The position numbers were made by a program, and so were the translations under genes. This document shows positions 35,901 through 43,458 of a stretch of DNA of 64,000 bases, piece after piece. A model generated the notes under the pieces. The model was not told where the DNA came from and did not search any database. It saw only the letters and a program-made list of their open reading frames with translations. Each line of letters opens with the position of its first letter. The stretch's first letter is position 1. The DNA is from UBA1413 sp037447215 (GTDB lineage: Bacteria > Bacteroidota > Bacteroidia > Bacteroidales > Prolixibacteraceae): assembly GCA_037447215.1 (NCBI GenBank), contig JBBIHB010000001.1, positions 186,001-250,000 on the forward strand, read 5' to 3'.

Positions 35901-36122
35901 ACCGAAGCCTATAAATCGTTCGAGGATATGTTAAGTTATCTCTTTGCACTTGAATCGAAATTCCGAAATTCGGGCGATGTTAACGATGAAATGCAGAAAA
36001 ACCTGTTCTACCTTCAGAAACTCGAACGGATTGCAACGGCAGCAGGCGATGAAGAAATGGCTGAAAAGGCAGGAAATACCTTCGAAGAATATTACAACCG
36101 GTTTATTGGATCGATGCGCTGA
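32955..36122 (+). CDS. DUF2723/GT117 membrane glycosyltransferase-like protein
   Basis: 1055 residues from the ATG at 32955; an upstream TTG would add seven residues. The N-terminus contains the diagnostic PTTSFWDCGEFITTAATLQVGHPPGAP (about 24-50), with the acidic residue pair typical of membrane glycosyltransferases, then about ten to twelve membrane segments to about residue 560. NGDNDTFPLWYNQDVEGVRRDVRVCNLSYLQTDWY (about 643-677) marks the periplasmic part. The C-terminal 120 residues are helical and TPR-like. The family (DUF2723, GT117) is nearly confined to Bacteroidota and is thought to take part in envelope or protein glycosylation. It overlaps the following deacetylase gene by ATGA-type coupling. 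Confidence 0.93.
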   Translation: MKRYNLYNLVVGWAAFVVSAVVYLLTIEPTTSFWDCGEFITTAATLQVGHPPGAPVFMIVGRLFTLLGGSPSNAAVMVNIMSALASAFTILFLFWSITHLAKKLVSTSEEVPTGNLIAIIGAGLVGALGYAFTDTFWFSAVEGEVYAMSSFLTALVFWVILKWENIADEPHSNRWLILISYLIGLSIGVHLLNLLAIPAIVFVYYFKKYEVTPKGIVWALVVSVAILAGLMYGVIPGFVKIASWFELLFVNTLGLPFHSGALFYVIALTAGMIWAIRYTVQKNLIVWNTIAVALTVIFIGYSSFALIIIRSAAGPPMDQNSPNDTFSLLSYLNREQYGSRPLFYGQYYNSPHNPNNRYTQGSPYYTQRDGRYVITEYRIVPNYDDKFKTLFPRMWSSMDPSHAAEYESWAQIKGRRIRHQNERGEMETIVKPTMGENLRFFFRYQVGHMYMRYFMWNFAGRQNDVQSHGGVLNGNWISGISAIDNFRLGDQKNLPEQLANNKARNKYYFLPLIFGLLGIFYQFNKGKEGKQGLWVVTLLFILTGLAIVVYLNQYPLQPRERDYAYAGSFYAFSIWIGIGVLALYEALKKVLPDNLNASLVTLAGILAVPVLLLVENYDDHDRSNRYTARDLGANYLKTVAEQGIVFTNGDNDTFPLWYNQDVEGVRRDVRVCNLSYLQTDWYISQMKRKMWDSKPLPFSLREEQYTQGTRDLVYLLDDPRIRRETVDLREAVAFVASEDAATKLRQANNASYIPKKIISFPIDKDAVIRNKVVRPQDYDKIVDTMYIDLRHKDFLPKDEFMILDLLANNNWERPLYFAITIGSNKYLNLQDYFQLEGFAYRLVPIRRETPSNERINFGNAASDIMYNNLMNEFKWGNMNDPDVYLDENNVRMMTNIRNNFNRLASQLVTEARDSSSLTSSEVKLPGQEQQLIDEDKLEKAIRVIEKGYELVPHRVVPHEFFSLDMINTIYQAGAIEKAREKATEAYKSFEDMLSYLFALESKFRNSGDVNDEMQKNLFYLQKLERIATAAGDEEMAEKAGNTFEEYYNRFIGSMR

Positions 36123-36745
36123 TGATCGATCCCCGGGTTCATCCACCTCAATTCATAAGGCGTTTGTTTCCCGATGCCTTTTGGGTTTTGAATGGCAATA
36201 ACAGAAATATTTACCTAACATTCGACGATGGGCCTGTACCGGAAGCAACATCTGCTGTCCTGGACATCCTTTCTGCCGAGGATGTTAAAGCAACTTTCTT
36301 TTGTGTGGGGGAAAATGTACACAAATATCCCGCAATCTACAAAAGAATCCTCAACAATGGTCATTCAACCGGAAACCATACCTACAACCACCTCAAAGGC
36401 TTAAAAACCAGGAATGCTGATTTTTTTCAGAACATTGAAAAGGCTTCTGAACTTATCGACTCACGGCTTTTCAGGCCACCTCATGGGCTTATGAAACCAT
36501 CGCAATACCGCTACCTTTCAAAACACTACCAGATAGTGATGTGGGACATTTTAACCCTTGATTATGCCCAATCTTCGATACCTGATGATTTATTAAACCG
36601 CGTAGAAAGTTATGTACGCCCCGGATCAATTATAACATTCCACGATTCAATAAAATCGGCTGACAAATTAAAAACGGCGCTGCCTCTGGTCATTAAAATG
36701 TTAAAAGATAAAGGTTTTCATCCTTCGGCAATTCCAATTAGTTAG
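36122..36745 (+). CDS. Polysaccharide deacetylase family protein
   Basis: 207 residues. The NodB-homology motifs are present: TFDDGP (about 36-41) with the catalytic-base Asp, the metal site HSTGNHTYNH (about 80-89), RPPHGL (about 117-122) and IITFHDS (about 173-179). There is no signal peptide, but the N-terminus resembles family members acting on lipid-linked or peripheral carbohydrates. It would remove acetyl groups from N-acetylated sugars. Its ATG overlaps the DUF2723 stop, and it probably acts in the same envelope glycan pathway. Confidence 0.92.
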   Translation: MIDPRVHPPQFIRRLFPDAFWVLNGNNRNIYLTFDDGPVPEATSAVLDILSAEDVKATFFCVGENVHKYPAIYKRILNNGHSTGNHTYNHLKGLKTRNADFFQNIEKASELIDSRLFRPPHGLMKPSQYRYLSKHYQIVMWDILTLDYAQSSIPDDLLNRVESYVRPGSIITFHDSIKSADKLKTALPLVIKMLKDKGFHPSAIPIS

Positions 36746-36767
36746 TTTGGCCAATTACATTTGCAGA

Positions 36768-36796
36768 CTGAATGGTTGAAATGTTAAACCATTCAG
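36768..36796 (+). terminator. Hairpin upstream of purD, possible terminator
   Basis: ctgaatggtt (36768-36777) and aaccattcag (36787-36796) form a perfect 10-bp stem with a 9-nt loop. No T-run follows, so termination would be factor-dependent or weak. It lies between the deacetylase stop and purD and may also act as an attenuator. Confidence 0.45.
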
Positions 36797-36823
36797 AGGT
36801 GATGGCTTTAACAATTTAATTTA

Positions 36824-36831
36824 TAATTTTG
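36824..36831 (+). promoter_or_regulatory. -7 promoter element of purD
   Basis: TAATTTTG matches TAnnTTTG. It lies 44 nt before the purD ATG. No TTTG is found at the 19-nt position, so support is partial. Confidence 0.4.
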
Positions 36832-36875
36832 AAAGGGTATCACGAAACAATCTGAAAGATAAAAACATAAGCAGC

Positions 36876-38131
36876 ATGAATGTATTGATATTAGGATCGG
36901 GCGGGCGGGAACACGCCATAGGCTGGAAAATCAGCCAGAGTCGTGACCTCACCAATCTGTATTTCGCACCAGGAAATCCCGGAACATCAGAACATGGCAT
37001 TAACCTTTCGGTTGATCCCGGGAACTTCAGCGACATTAAACGCGAAGTTCTGGAAAATGAAATCGACATGCTTGTGGTTGGCCCCGAAGCCCCTTTGGTT
37101 GAAGGGATTCACGATTTTTTCAGTAACGACCCCGACCTTCAGTATGTGAAAGTGATTGGCCCTGGTAAGGAAGGAGCAATGCTCGAAGGAAGTAAAGATT
37201 TTGCAAAAAATTTCATGATCAGGCATAACATCCCCACTGCCCGGTTTGCCTCGTTTAAAAAATCAACCGCAGAAGAGGGTTTCAGGTTTCTGAAAAGCCT
37301 TCAACCACCTTATGTCCTGAAAGCTGACGGGTTGGCAGCAGGGAAAGGGGTTTTGATTATCGATTCATTGGAATACGCACAGGATGCACTTTGGGAGATG
37401 CTGGTAGGACGTTTCGGGGATGCCAGTAAAACAGTGGTTATTGAGGAATTCTTAACCGGGATCGAACTCTCCGTTTTTATTCTTTCCGATGGCAAAGATT
37501 ATATCCTTTTTCCAGAAGCAAAAGACTATAAACGAATAGGAGAAGGCGACACCGGATGGGAGCTGTGTCGCCGGTACCATTTGCCGGTGGTGAATTCATG
37601 GAAAAGGTGAAAAACCGGATCATTGAGCCAACCCTAAAAGGTTTGCAGGAAGAAAACATCGAATATGTGGGATTCATCTTTTTCGGACTTATAAATTGCA
37701 ATGGCGATCCTTATGTAATTGAATACAATGTAAGGCTTGGCGATCCCGAAACCGAAGCTATCATGCTCCGGATCAATAGTGATCTTCTGAAACTTCTTGA
37801 TGCAGCAGCAGAAAAACAATTATCAGGCAAAACCATCGATATTTCACCTGACACAGCAGCAACCATTATGTTGGTATCGGGAGGGTACCCTGGCGATTAC
37901 GAAAGAGGGAAGAATATAACCGGATACGATAAAACATCGGACTGTACATTGTTCCATGCCGGAACACGGCTCGAATTCGGAAAGCTGAAAACCAACGGGG
38001 GCAGGGTTATTGCTGTAAGTGCTACTGGTGCCACAATTGACGAAGCCCTGATGAAAGCCAGGGAAAATGCCGGGATTATCAGTTTTGAGGGGAAATATTT
38101 CAGAAACGATATAGGATTCGACCTGCAATAA
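36876..38131 (+). pseudogene. purD: Phosphoribosylamine-glycine ligase PurD, frameshifted by a short deletion
   Basis: The N-terminal 230 codons are ordinary PurD: MNVLILGSGGREHAIGWKI, GPEAPLVEG, DFAKNFMIRHNIPTARF and LKADGLAAGKGVLII. At about 37552-37558 the frame DYKRIGEGDTG goes wrong; the family continues with a Leu-Asn-Thr-Gly-Gly then MGAVSPVP. The correct frame resumes at GGATGGGAGCT as MGAVSPVPFAGGEFMEKV and runs normally to 38131 (EYNVRLGDPETEAIM). About 16 nt are missing, removing the LNTGG of the ATP-grasp loop. With them restored the protein would be about 423 residues, the usual size. PurD makes glycinamide ribonucleotide, the second step of purine synthesis. Loss would make the cell a purine auxotroph unless this is an assembly error. 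DUF6427 follows with a 1-nt overlap. Confidence 0.9.
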
Positions 38132-39111
38132 TGCTTTTCCGTACCATAAAATCGAGTTGGCTTTTTGGCTATATATTGCTGCCATTGTTGGCAGCAAGTG
38201 CTTGGATTGGACAACTCACATCGCCTCCCGGTTTCAATTTTTATTACGGCGAAAATCAAACAATACCATTTAAATTTATTATCGGGCAGCTAACTGATTA
38301 CCCCATGCTTTCGACAGTATTGGGCCTTCTCCTGTTTATCCTTGCAGCCGTATTTGTTCAAAGAATTAATGTTGAATATGGTTTTTTCAGAATACGGTCG
38401 TTGATAGTTGGGATTGTATTTATTCTGATTGCAGGCGGTTTTAAAGAAATGCATGTTTTGCACCCGGTATATTTTGCTGTAGTGTTTTTTCTTCTTGCAA
38501 TTTACCGGCTTTTCAATGCATTTGATCAACGCAAGCCTTACAGCCAGTCATTCGATGCAACTTTTCTACTTGGTATTGGCTCCTTGTTCTACCTTAATTT
38601 GGCTATTCTTTTACCTTCTTTTGTGGCCGGCACCATAATTCTTTGTCGCGAAACCCGTGGGCGTGAGGTATTCGTATCAATTATCGGTTTCCTGATTCCC
38701 TGGATATTCGTTTTTTCCTGGTTTTTCCTTTTCGACAGGATTTATGAACTGATTAATTTGTTTAAGATAAACATAATAACACCAAATGACCGGCTCGGAA
38801 ATAATTATTCTGAACTTATCTTCCTTGGGTTCCTGCTCTTTCTTACTTTAATAGGAAGTTACCTCATTATTTTGCAGTACGACAAAAAGAAAGTTAGCAT
38901 CAGGCAATATTACCTCGTGTTTTTCCTCATGTTTATGTCCCTTATGATCTCCTTTTTTGTTATTCCCGCCGTTTCAATTGAAATTTTTATAGTTTCGGCC
39001 ATACCTGTTGCATTTTTATTAACCAACCTCCTTCTGTCAATAAAGCCTATATGGGCTGAAATAATATTATACCTTTTATTGGGATTTAATGTTGTTATGC
39101 ATTTTTTTTAG
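38131..39111 (+). CDS. DUF6427 family integral membrane protein
   Basis: 326 residues with eight or more hydrophobic segments (about 12-28, 53-75, 87-105, 113-130, 143-165, 175-202, 225-250, 262-322). The TSPPGFNFYYGENQ segment after the first span is a family feature. It occurs beside purD or DUF2723 genes in Bacteroidota and has no known function. It may be related to polytopic membrane glycosyltransferases or transporters. Its ATG overlaps the purD TAA by one base (TAATG), showing translational coupling. Confidence 0.75.
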   Translation: MLFRTIKSSWLFGYILLPLLAASAWIGQLTSPPGFNFYYGENQTIPFKFIIGQLTDYPMLSTVLGLLLFILAAVFVQRINVEYGFFRIRSLIVGIVFILIAGGFKEMHVLHPVYFAVVFFLLAIYRLFNAFDQRKPYSQSFDATFLLGIGSLFYLNLAILLPSFVAGTIILCRETRGREVFVSIIGFLIPWIFVFSWFFLFDRIYELINLFKINIITPNDRLGNNYSELIFLGFLLFLTLIGSYLIILQYDKKKVSIRQYYLVFFLMFMSLMISFFVIPAVSIEIFIVSAIPVAFLLTNLLLSIKPIWAEIILYLLLGFNVVMHFF

Positions 39112-39181
39112 ATTATCTGGATAAGGATATTATTGCTGAAACTTATTACCTGCAAATGAGGGAAAATCAGGCGCCTTTATA

Positions 39182-39487
39182 CTATTTCTCTACTATGACA
39201 AATACATCTTCATCGGGTTTGGCCATAAAAAACTGTTCCCGGGCATATTTTTCAAGGTTTTCCTGACCCGAACGCAATTCTTCAATTTTTTGTTTATCCG
39301 ATGCTATTCTTGCCTTAAATGTAATTTGTTGTTCTTTGAGGGTGGCCAATCGTTTTTTATTCCTGCGGTGGGCCACGAGATTGTTTTCATCAAAAAACGT
39401 GAGCCAAACCAGAAAAATCATAAAAGCAATAAAATATTTGTTTTTCAGCATTTTGACTATTCGTGGTTGCCTCTTGATATTTTCCAT
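39182..39487 (-). CDS. Septum formation initiator (FtsB/DivIC-like)
   Basis: 101 residues from the ATG at 39487 (MENIKRQPRIV); an upstream in-frame ATG adds two residues. One membrane span (about 16-33, FIAFMIFLVWLTFF) is followed by a periplasmic coiled coil (about 40-80; RNKKRLATLKEQQITFKARIASDKQKIEELRSGQENLE) and a short tail YAREQFFMAKPDEDVFVI, which is the FtsB/DivIC signature. It links FtsL and FtsQ in the divisome. Confidence 0.88.
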   Translation of the reverse strand: MENIKRQPRIVKMLKNKYFIAFMIFLVWLTFFDENNLVAHRRNKKRLATLKEQQITFKARIASDKQKIEELRSGQENLEKYAREQFFMAKPDEDVFVIVEK

Positions 39488-39521
39488 GAGCATGCAATAA
39501 TTTTCATGCTAAACTAATAAA

Positions 39522-39556
39522 AAAGCGGGAGAAATTTTGATTTTGCCTCCCGCTTT
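39522..39556 (-). terminator. Intrinsic terminator of pruA
   Basis: Arms aaagcgggag (39522-39531) and ctcccgcttt (39547-39556) pair perfectly over 10 bp with a 15-nt loop. On the minus strand the stem is followed by TTTATTAGTTT, a U-rich run. It lies 17 nt past the pruA stop and before the DivIC-like gene. Confidence 0.85.
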
Positions 39557-39572
39557 ATTAACAACAAACAGT

Positions 39573-41210
39573 TTATTCATTATCCGGTGCAAAGTTGGGA
39601 TAGGTATAGCTATGCGGCGGATTGAAATTTTCTTTTATGGTGCGGATATTGACCCATCGGAGCAAGTTGAAAATTGATCCTGCTTTATCGTTTGTCCCCG
39701 AACCACGTGCCCCTCCAAAGGGTTGTTGCCCTACCACAGCCCCGGAAGGCTTATCGTTGATATAAAAATTTCCGGCTGCATTTTCAAGCCTACGGGAATA
39801 TTTCTCGATGTTGTATCGATTTTGCGAAAATACTGCCCCGGTCAATGCATATATCGAGGTATTATCGAGTAAATCAAGCGTTTCGTCCAGTTTTTCATCG
39901 TCATAGACATAAATGGTTAATACCGGTCCAAACAGCTCTTCCTCCATAGTGATATATTTCGGATTGTACGCCTGTATTACTGTCGGTTCAATGAAATACC
40001 CTACCGTTTTGTCGCAATTTCCACCAAAAATTACTTCGGCATCAGCATCTTTTCGCGCGTTATCAATAAAACCGGCCAATTTATCGAACGAACTTTCGTC
40101 GATAACCGCATTGAAGAAGTTGGTGAAATCTTCGGGAGGGCCCATTTTGACTACTGCCAGTTCATTACCTAACCTTTCCTTCACATCGGGCCATATACTC
40201 GCTGGTATATAAGCCCTCGAAGCTGCCGAACATTTTTGCCCCTGATATTCAAAAGCCCCACGCACCATGGCAATAACCAAAGCCTGTCTGTCGCAGGTTG
40301 AATCGGCAAAAATGAAATCCTTTCCACCGGTTTCGCCAACAATACGTGGATACGATTTATACTTGTGGATGTTTTCTCCTATATTTTTCCAAACCGATTG
40401 AAATACGCCTGTCGAACCTGTAAAATGGATGCCAGCAAAATCGGGATGATCCATGACAGTTTTTGCCCCTACCGGGCCCGAAACAAACACCAGGTTAATC
40501 ACTCCATCGGGAACCCCAGCTTCCCTGAAAAGGTCCATAATCACCCCTGCAGAATATACTGCTGTTTTTGAGGGTTTCCATACCACTACATTACCCATCA
40601 TGGCAGGAGCTGCCGGCAGGTTGCCTGCTATGGAAGTAAAATTGAAAGGCGTCAAAGCATACACGAAACCTTCTAGCGGCCTGAATTCATTATAATTCCA
40701 AATTCCCCTCGATGATTCGGGTTGCATTTTATAAATCCGTGTCATTTCGCGAACACCGAACCGGAAGAAATCAGCCAGTTCGCAAGCAGCATCAATTTCA
40801 GCCTGAAAAGCATTTTTCGATTGCCCGAGCATGGTAGCAGCATGGAGCCTCGCCCGATATGGACCTGTTAATAGGTCGGCAGCTTTCAGAAATATTGAAA
40901 CACGGTGTTCCCACGATAAAGCTGCCCACTGTTTTCTGGCTCCGAGCGCCGCTTCAATGGCCATTTGAACATGCGACGAATCACCCTGATGATAATAGCC
41001 AAGGGTATGCCTGATATCATGCGGGGGAAACATTCGTTCAAGTTTCCCTGTCCATATTTCCTTGCCACCAATTATCATCGGAAGTTCCACCTCTTTACCC
41101 CTCATCTTCGAGAGCGTTTCCTGCAGTTCTTTTCTCTCCGGAGTGCCAGGGGCATAACTCAGGATCGGTTCGTTTACCGCAACGGGTACATCAAAAAATC
41201 CTTTTTCCAT
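39573..41210 (-). CDS. pruA: L-glutamate gamma-semialdehyde dehydrogenase PruA
   Basis: 545 residues, the typical length of this aldehyde dehydrogenase. The N-terminal segment KGFFDVPVAVNEPILSYAPGTPER is characteristic. VGETGGKDF (about 291-299), with the catalytic-region Glu, and QGQKCSAASRAYIP (about 323-336), with the nucleophilic Cys, are the active-site motifs. The C-terminus NDKPSGAVVGQQPFGGARGSGTNDKAG binds NAD and substrate. It oxidises glutamate semialdehyde to glutamate in proline and arginine degradation. Its -7 element TAGCTTTG is upstream, and a strong terminator follows. Confidence 0.95.
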   Translation of the reverse strand: MEKGFFDVPVAVNEPILSYAPGTPERKELQETLSKMRGKEVELPMIIGGKEIWTGKLERMFPPHDIRHTLGYYHQGDSSHVQMAIEAALGARKQWAALSWEHRVSIFLKAADLLTGPYRARLHAATMLGQSKNAFQAEIDAACELADFFRFGVREMTRIYKMQPESSRGIWNYNEFRPLEGFVYALTPFNFTSIAGNLPAAPAMMGNVVVWKPSKTAVYSAGVIMDLFREAGVPDGVINLVFVSGPVGAKTVMDHPDFAGIHFTGSTGVFQSVWKNIGENIHKYKSYPRIVGETGGKDFIFADSTCDRQALVIAMVRGAFEYQGQKCSAASRAYIPASIWPDVKERLGNELAVVKMGPPEDFTNFFNAVIDESSFDKLAGFIDNARKDADAEVIFGGNCDKTVGYFIEPTVIQAYNPKYITMEEELFGPVLTIYVYDDEKLDETLDLLDNTSIYALTGAVFSQNRYNIEKYSRRLENAAGNFYINDKPSGAVVGQQPFGGARGSGTNDKAGSIFNLLRWVNIRTIKENFNPPHSYTYPNFAPDNE

Positions 41211-41241
41211 AGATGTATTTTTTTGTTTACATTCCTGATTG

Positions 41242-41249
41242 CAAAGCTA
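41242..41249 (-). promoter_or_regulatory. -7 promoter element of pruA
   Basis: On the minus strand TAGCTTTG (exact TAnnTTTG) lies 31 nt upstream of the pruA ATG. A TTTG is found 16 nt further upstream (41269-41266), three shorter than the ideal spacing. Confidence 0.5.
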
Positions 41250-41373
41250 ATCCTAACCTCAGAAACAAAGAATAACAAAAATCAGGTTAACCCTGTTATT
41301 CATCAAACATTTACGTTATTTTTACAGTGCTTTTTTGATTATTGGATAAACTGATATTTACAATCTCTTATAA

Positions 41374-43458
41374 TTGAACAGGTTAAGAAAAAATATTGAA
41401 GATTTGATATCCGCATTTCAAGGGAAAAAAACCGAAGAAGAAAATACTCTTTTTGGACTTAAGGCAGTTGCCACAACTGGTCTGGCTTTTTCGGGCCTTG
41501 TCATGTTGTTTAAATTGCTGTTCAGGCCAGAAATCGGGAATCTCATTGCCGATATTTCGGTACTGGTTATGTTTTTGGGGATGTTGTATTTTACTAACCA
41601 GAAGAAATTAAATCTTGCCCTTAACCTGATATTTCTTGTACCGATAATAATATATCTCTATTATCATGCCGAATTCAGCAACAATGCACCACCAGCAGAA
41701 ACCATATATTATACCCTTTGGTGGTATATAGCCGGAACCGTTGTACTGACCTATTTCTCGCCTATAAATTTCAGGTTTGTCTTGTTTATGATCAGCGGCA
41801 TTGCAACACTGCTATTTCATATTGCAGAAGCCGATATGCTGGATCAACTCTTTTCATTTAATCAGGTTTTTGCTACTAACCCTATAATTGCCCTGAATTT
41901 TGTCTATGCAACGGCAATAATGATCCGGTTAAGTTTCGACAATCGCTTCCGAAAAAGCCGTGAAGAGCAGGTAGCAATCGAACGTCAGATGAATGAGATT
42001 TTTCAGACGGTCAAGCAACCTCTTGCACAAATAACTGCCGAACGCGATCAGGATGGGAATATTACCCGGCTTGCCATTGCCAAAGTCAACCACGCTTTCG
42101 AATCGCAATTCAGGATAACTTTCCAGGAAACACAGAACCAGGAACTGAATTATCTTTTCAGGTTTATATTCCGGAACAATACCAACTGGAACGATTTGTT
42201 TATTATTAACCCCAAACAGCAAAGCGAAATTTATTCACCTTATCACGACAAATGGTACAATATCCATATTTTATGGTTCAACCAGTATAATTGTACTTGT
42301 GTTTTTTATGATATTACACAGGAAAAGAAAGAAATCAAAAAGTTACAGGAAACGCGCGACCGTTATCTTGCATTACTTGAAGCCATACCCGACATATTTT
42401 TCGTGATTGACAGAGAGGGAACATTCGATGATATTGTGTTCAAAGGCCAGGCCGATTTGCACATGGACGCAGCCAATGTTATCGGGAGTACAATTTTCGA
42501 TGTTGGATTTCCGGAGAGTATGGCCCGGAAAATATTTGAATGTATCCACAAAGCAATCGACAAGAATACCATTGAAACCATTGAATACTCAATGGAAGTT
42601 AACCAAACCACCCTTCTTTTCGAAATGCGTATTGCACGTCTAAACAACAATGCGGTCATTTCAATCGCACGTGATATCACACGCAGGAAAAAGGCCGAAA
42701 TTGAGCTTGAACATGCAAAAACAAGGGCCGAAGATGCTGTTGCGCTTAAATCGAGGTTCCTGGCAAATTTATCGCACGACATCCGGACGCCGATGAACAT
42801 CATTATGGGTTTAACAAAGATGCTTGCCGAACATGGGGTTTCAGATTATGAAAAAGAGGAATTTATCAACGATATTTCGGCACATGGACACCAGTTGCTC
42901 ACCATGATCGACAACACCATTCATCTTTCGAAAATAGAAACCAATACCCTGGAAGTTAAATTTTCCTACAGCAATATTCATCAACTTTTAAGGGACCTTT
43001 ATAACCAGTTTTTTCCCCTTCTGCCCGACAACCGGGAACTCACATTCAAGATGGTTACTGCAATCCACCACGATGAGGTGGGTTTCGAAACCGATCCAAA
43101 CCTTTTAAAAGAAAGCCTGCAAAAACTTATTGACAATGCCATACGTTTCACCGATGAGGGTGCCATCTCATTTGGTTATACTTACAAAAACGCAGCTACA
43201 GTTGAGTTTTTTGTAGAAGATACCGGACCGGGTATCCCCGATGACGAAAAGGAGAACATTTTCAGCAGGTTTTATGTAATTGAAAAAGACCGGCTGGCCA
43301 AGAAAAGCGGATCTGGAATCGGGCTTTCTGTTGCACAGCATTTTGTTGCCCTGCTAGGAGGCGAACTCAAACTCGACTCCAGGCCGGGCAAAGGTTCAAG
43401 GTTCTGGTTCGAATTGCCATTACAAAACCCTAAAGGTTTTATGAGGATTATTTCGTGA
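41374..43458 (+). CDS. Membrane sensor histidine kinase with PAS domain
   Basis: 694 residues from a TTG at 41374. The N-terminal 190 residues form about six membrane segments. PAS-like regions follow (about 205-300 and 325-425, ETRDRYLALLEAIPDIFFVIDREG). The HisKA dimerisation helix has KSRFLANLSHDIRTPMN (about 462-478), with the phosphoacceptor His, and the HATPase domain has LIDNAIRFTDEG (N-box), FVEDTGPGIPDDEKENIFSRFY (G1/F) and GSGIGLSVAQHF (G2). It lacks a fused receiver, so an unlinked response regulator is needed. The 3' end overlaps valS by 11 bp, convergent. The signal sensed is unknown. Confidence 0.92.
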   Translation: MNRLRKNIEDLISAFQGKKTEEENTLFGLKAVATTGLAFSGLVMLFKLLFRPEIGNLIADISVLVMFLGMLYFTNQKKLNLALNLIFLVPIIIYLYYHAEFSNNAPPAETIYYTLWWYIAGTVVLTYFSPINFRFVLFMISGIATLLFHIAEADMLDQLFSFNQVFATNPIIALNFVYATAIMIRLSFDNRFRKSREEQVAIERQMNEIFQTVKQPLAQITAERDQDGNITRLAIAKVNHAFESQFRITFQETQNQELNYLFRFIFRNNTNWNDLFIINPKQQSEIYSPYHDKWYNIHILWFNQYNCTCVFYDITQEKKEIKKLQETRDRYLALLEAIPDIFFVIDREGTFDDIVFKGQADLHMDAANVIGSTIFDVGFPESMARKIFECIHKAIDKNTIETIEYSMEVNQTTLLFEMRIARLNNNAVISIARDITRRKKAEIELEHAKTRAEDAVALKSRFLANLSHDIRTPMNIIMGLTKMLAEHGVSDYEKEEFINDISAHGHQLLTMIDNTIHLSKIETNTLEVKFSYSNIHQLLRDLYNQFFPLLPDNRELTFKMVTAIHHDEVGFETDPNLLKESLQKLIDNAIRFTDEGAISFGYTYKNAATVEFFVEDTGPGIPDDEKENIFSRFYVIEKDRLAKKSGSGIGLSVAQHFVALLGGELKLDSRPGKGSRFWFELPLQNPKGFMRIIS

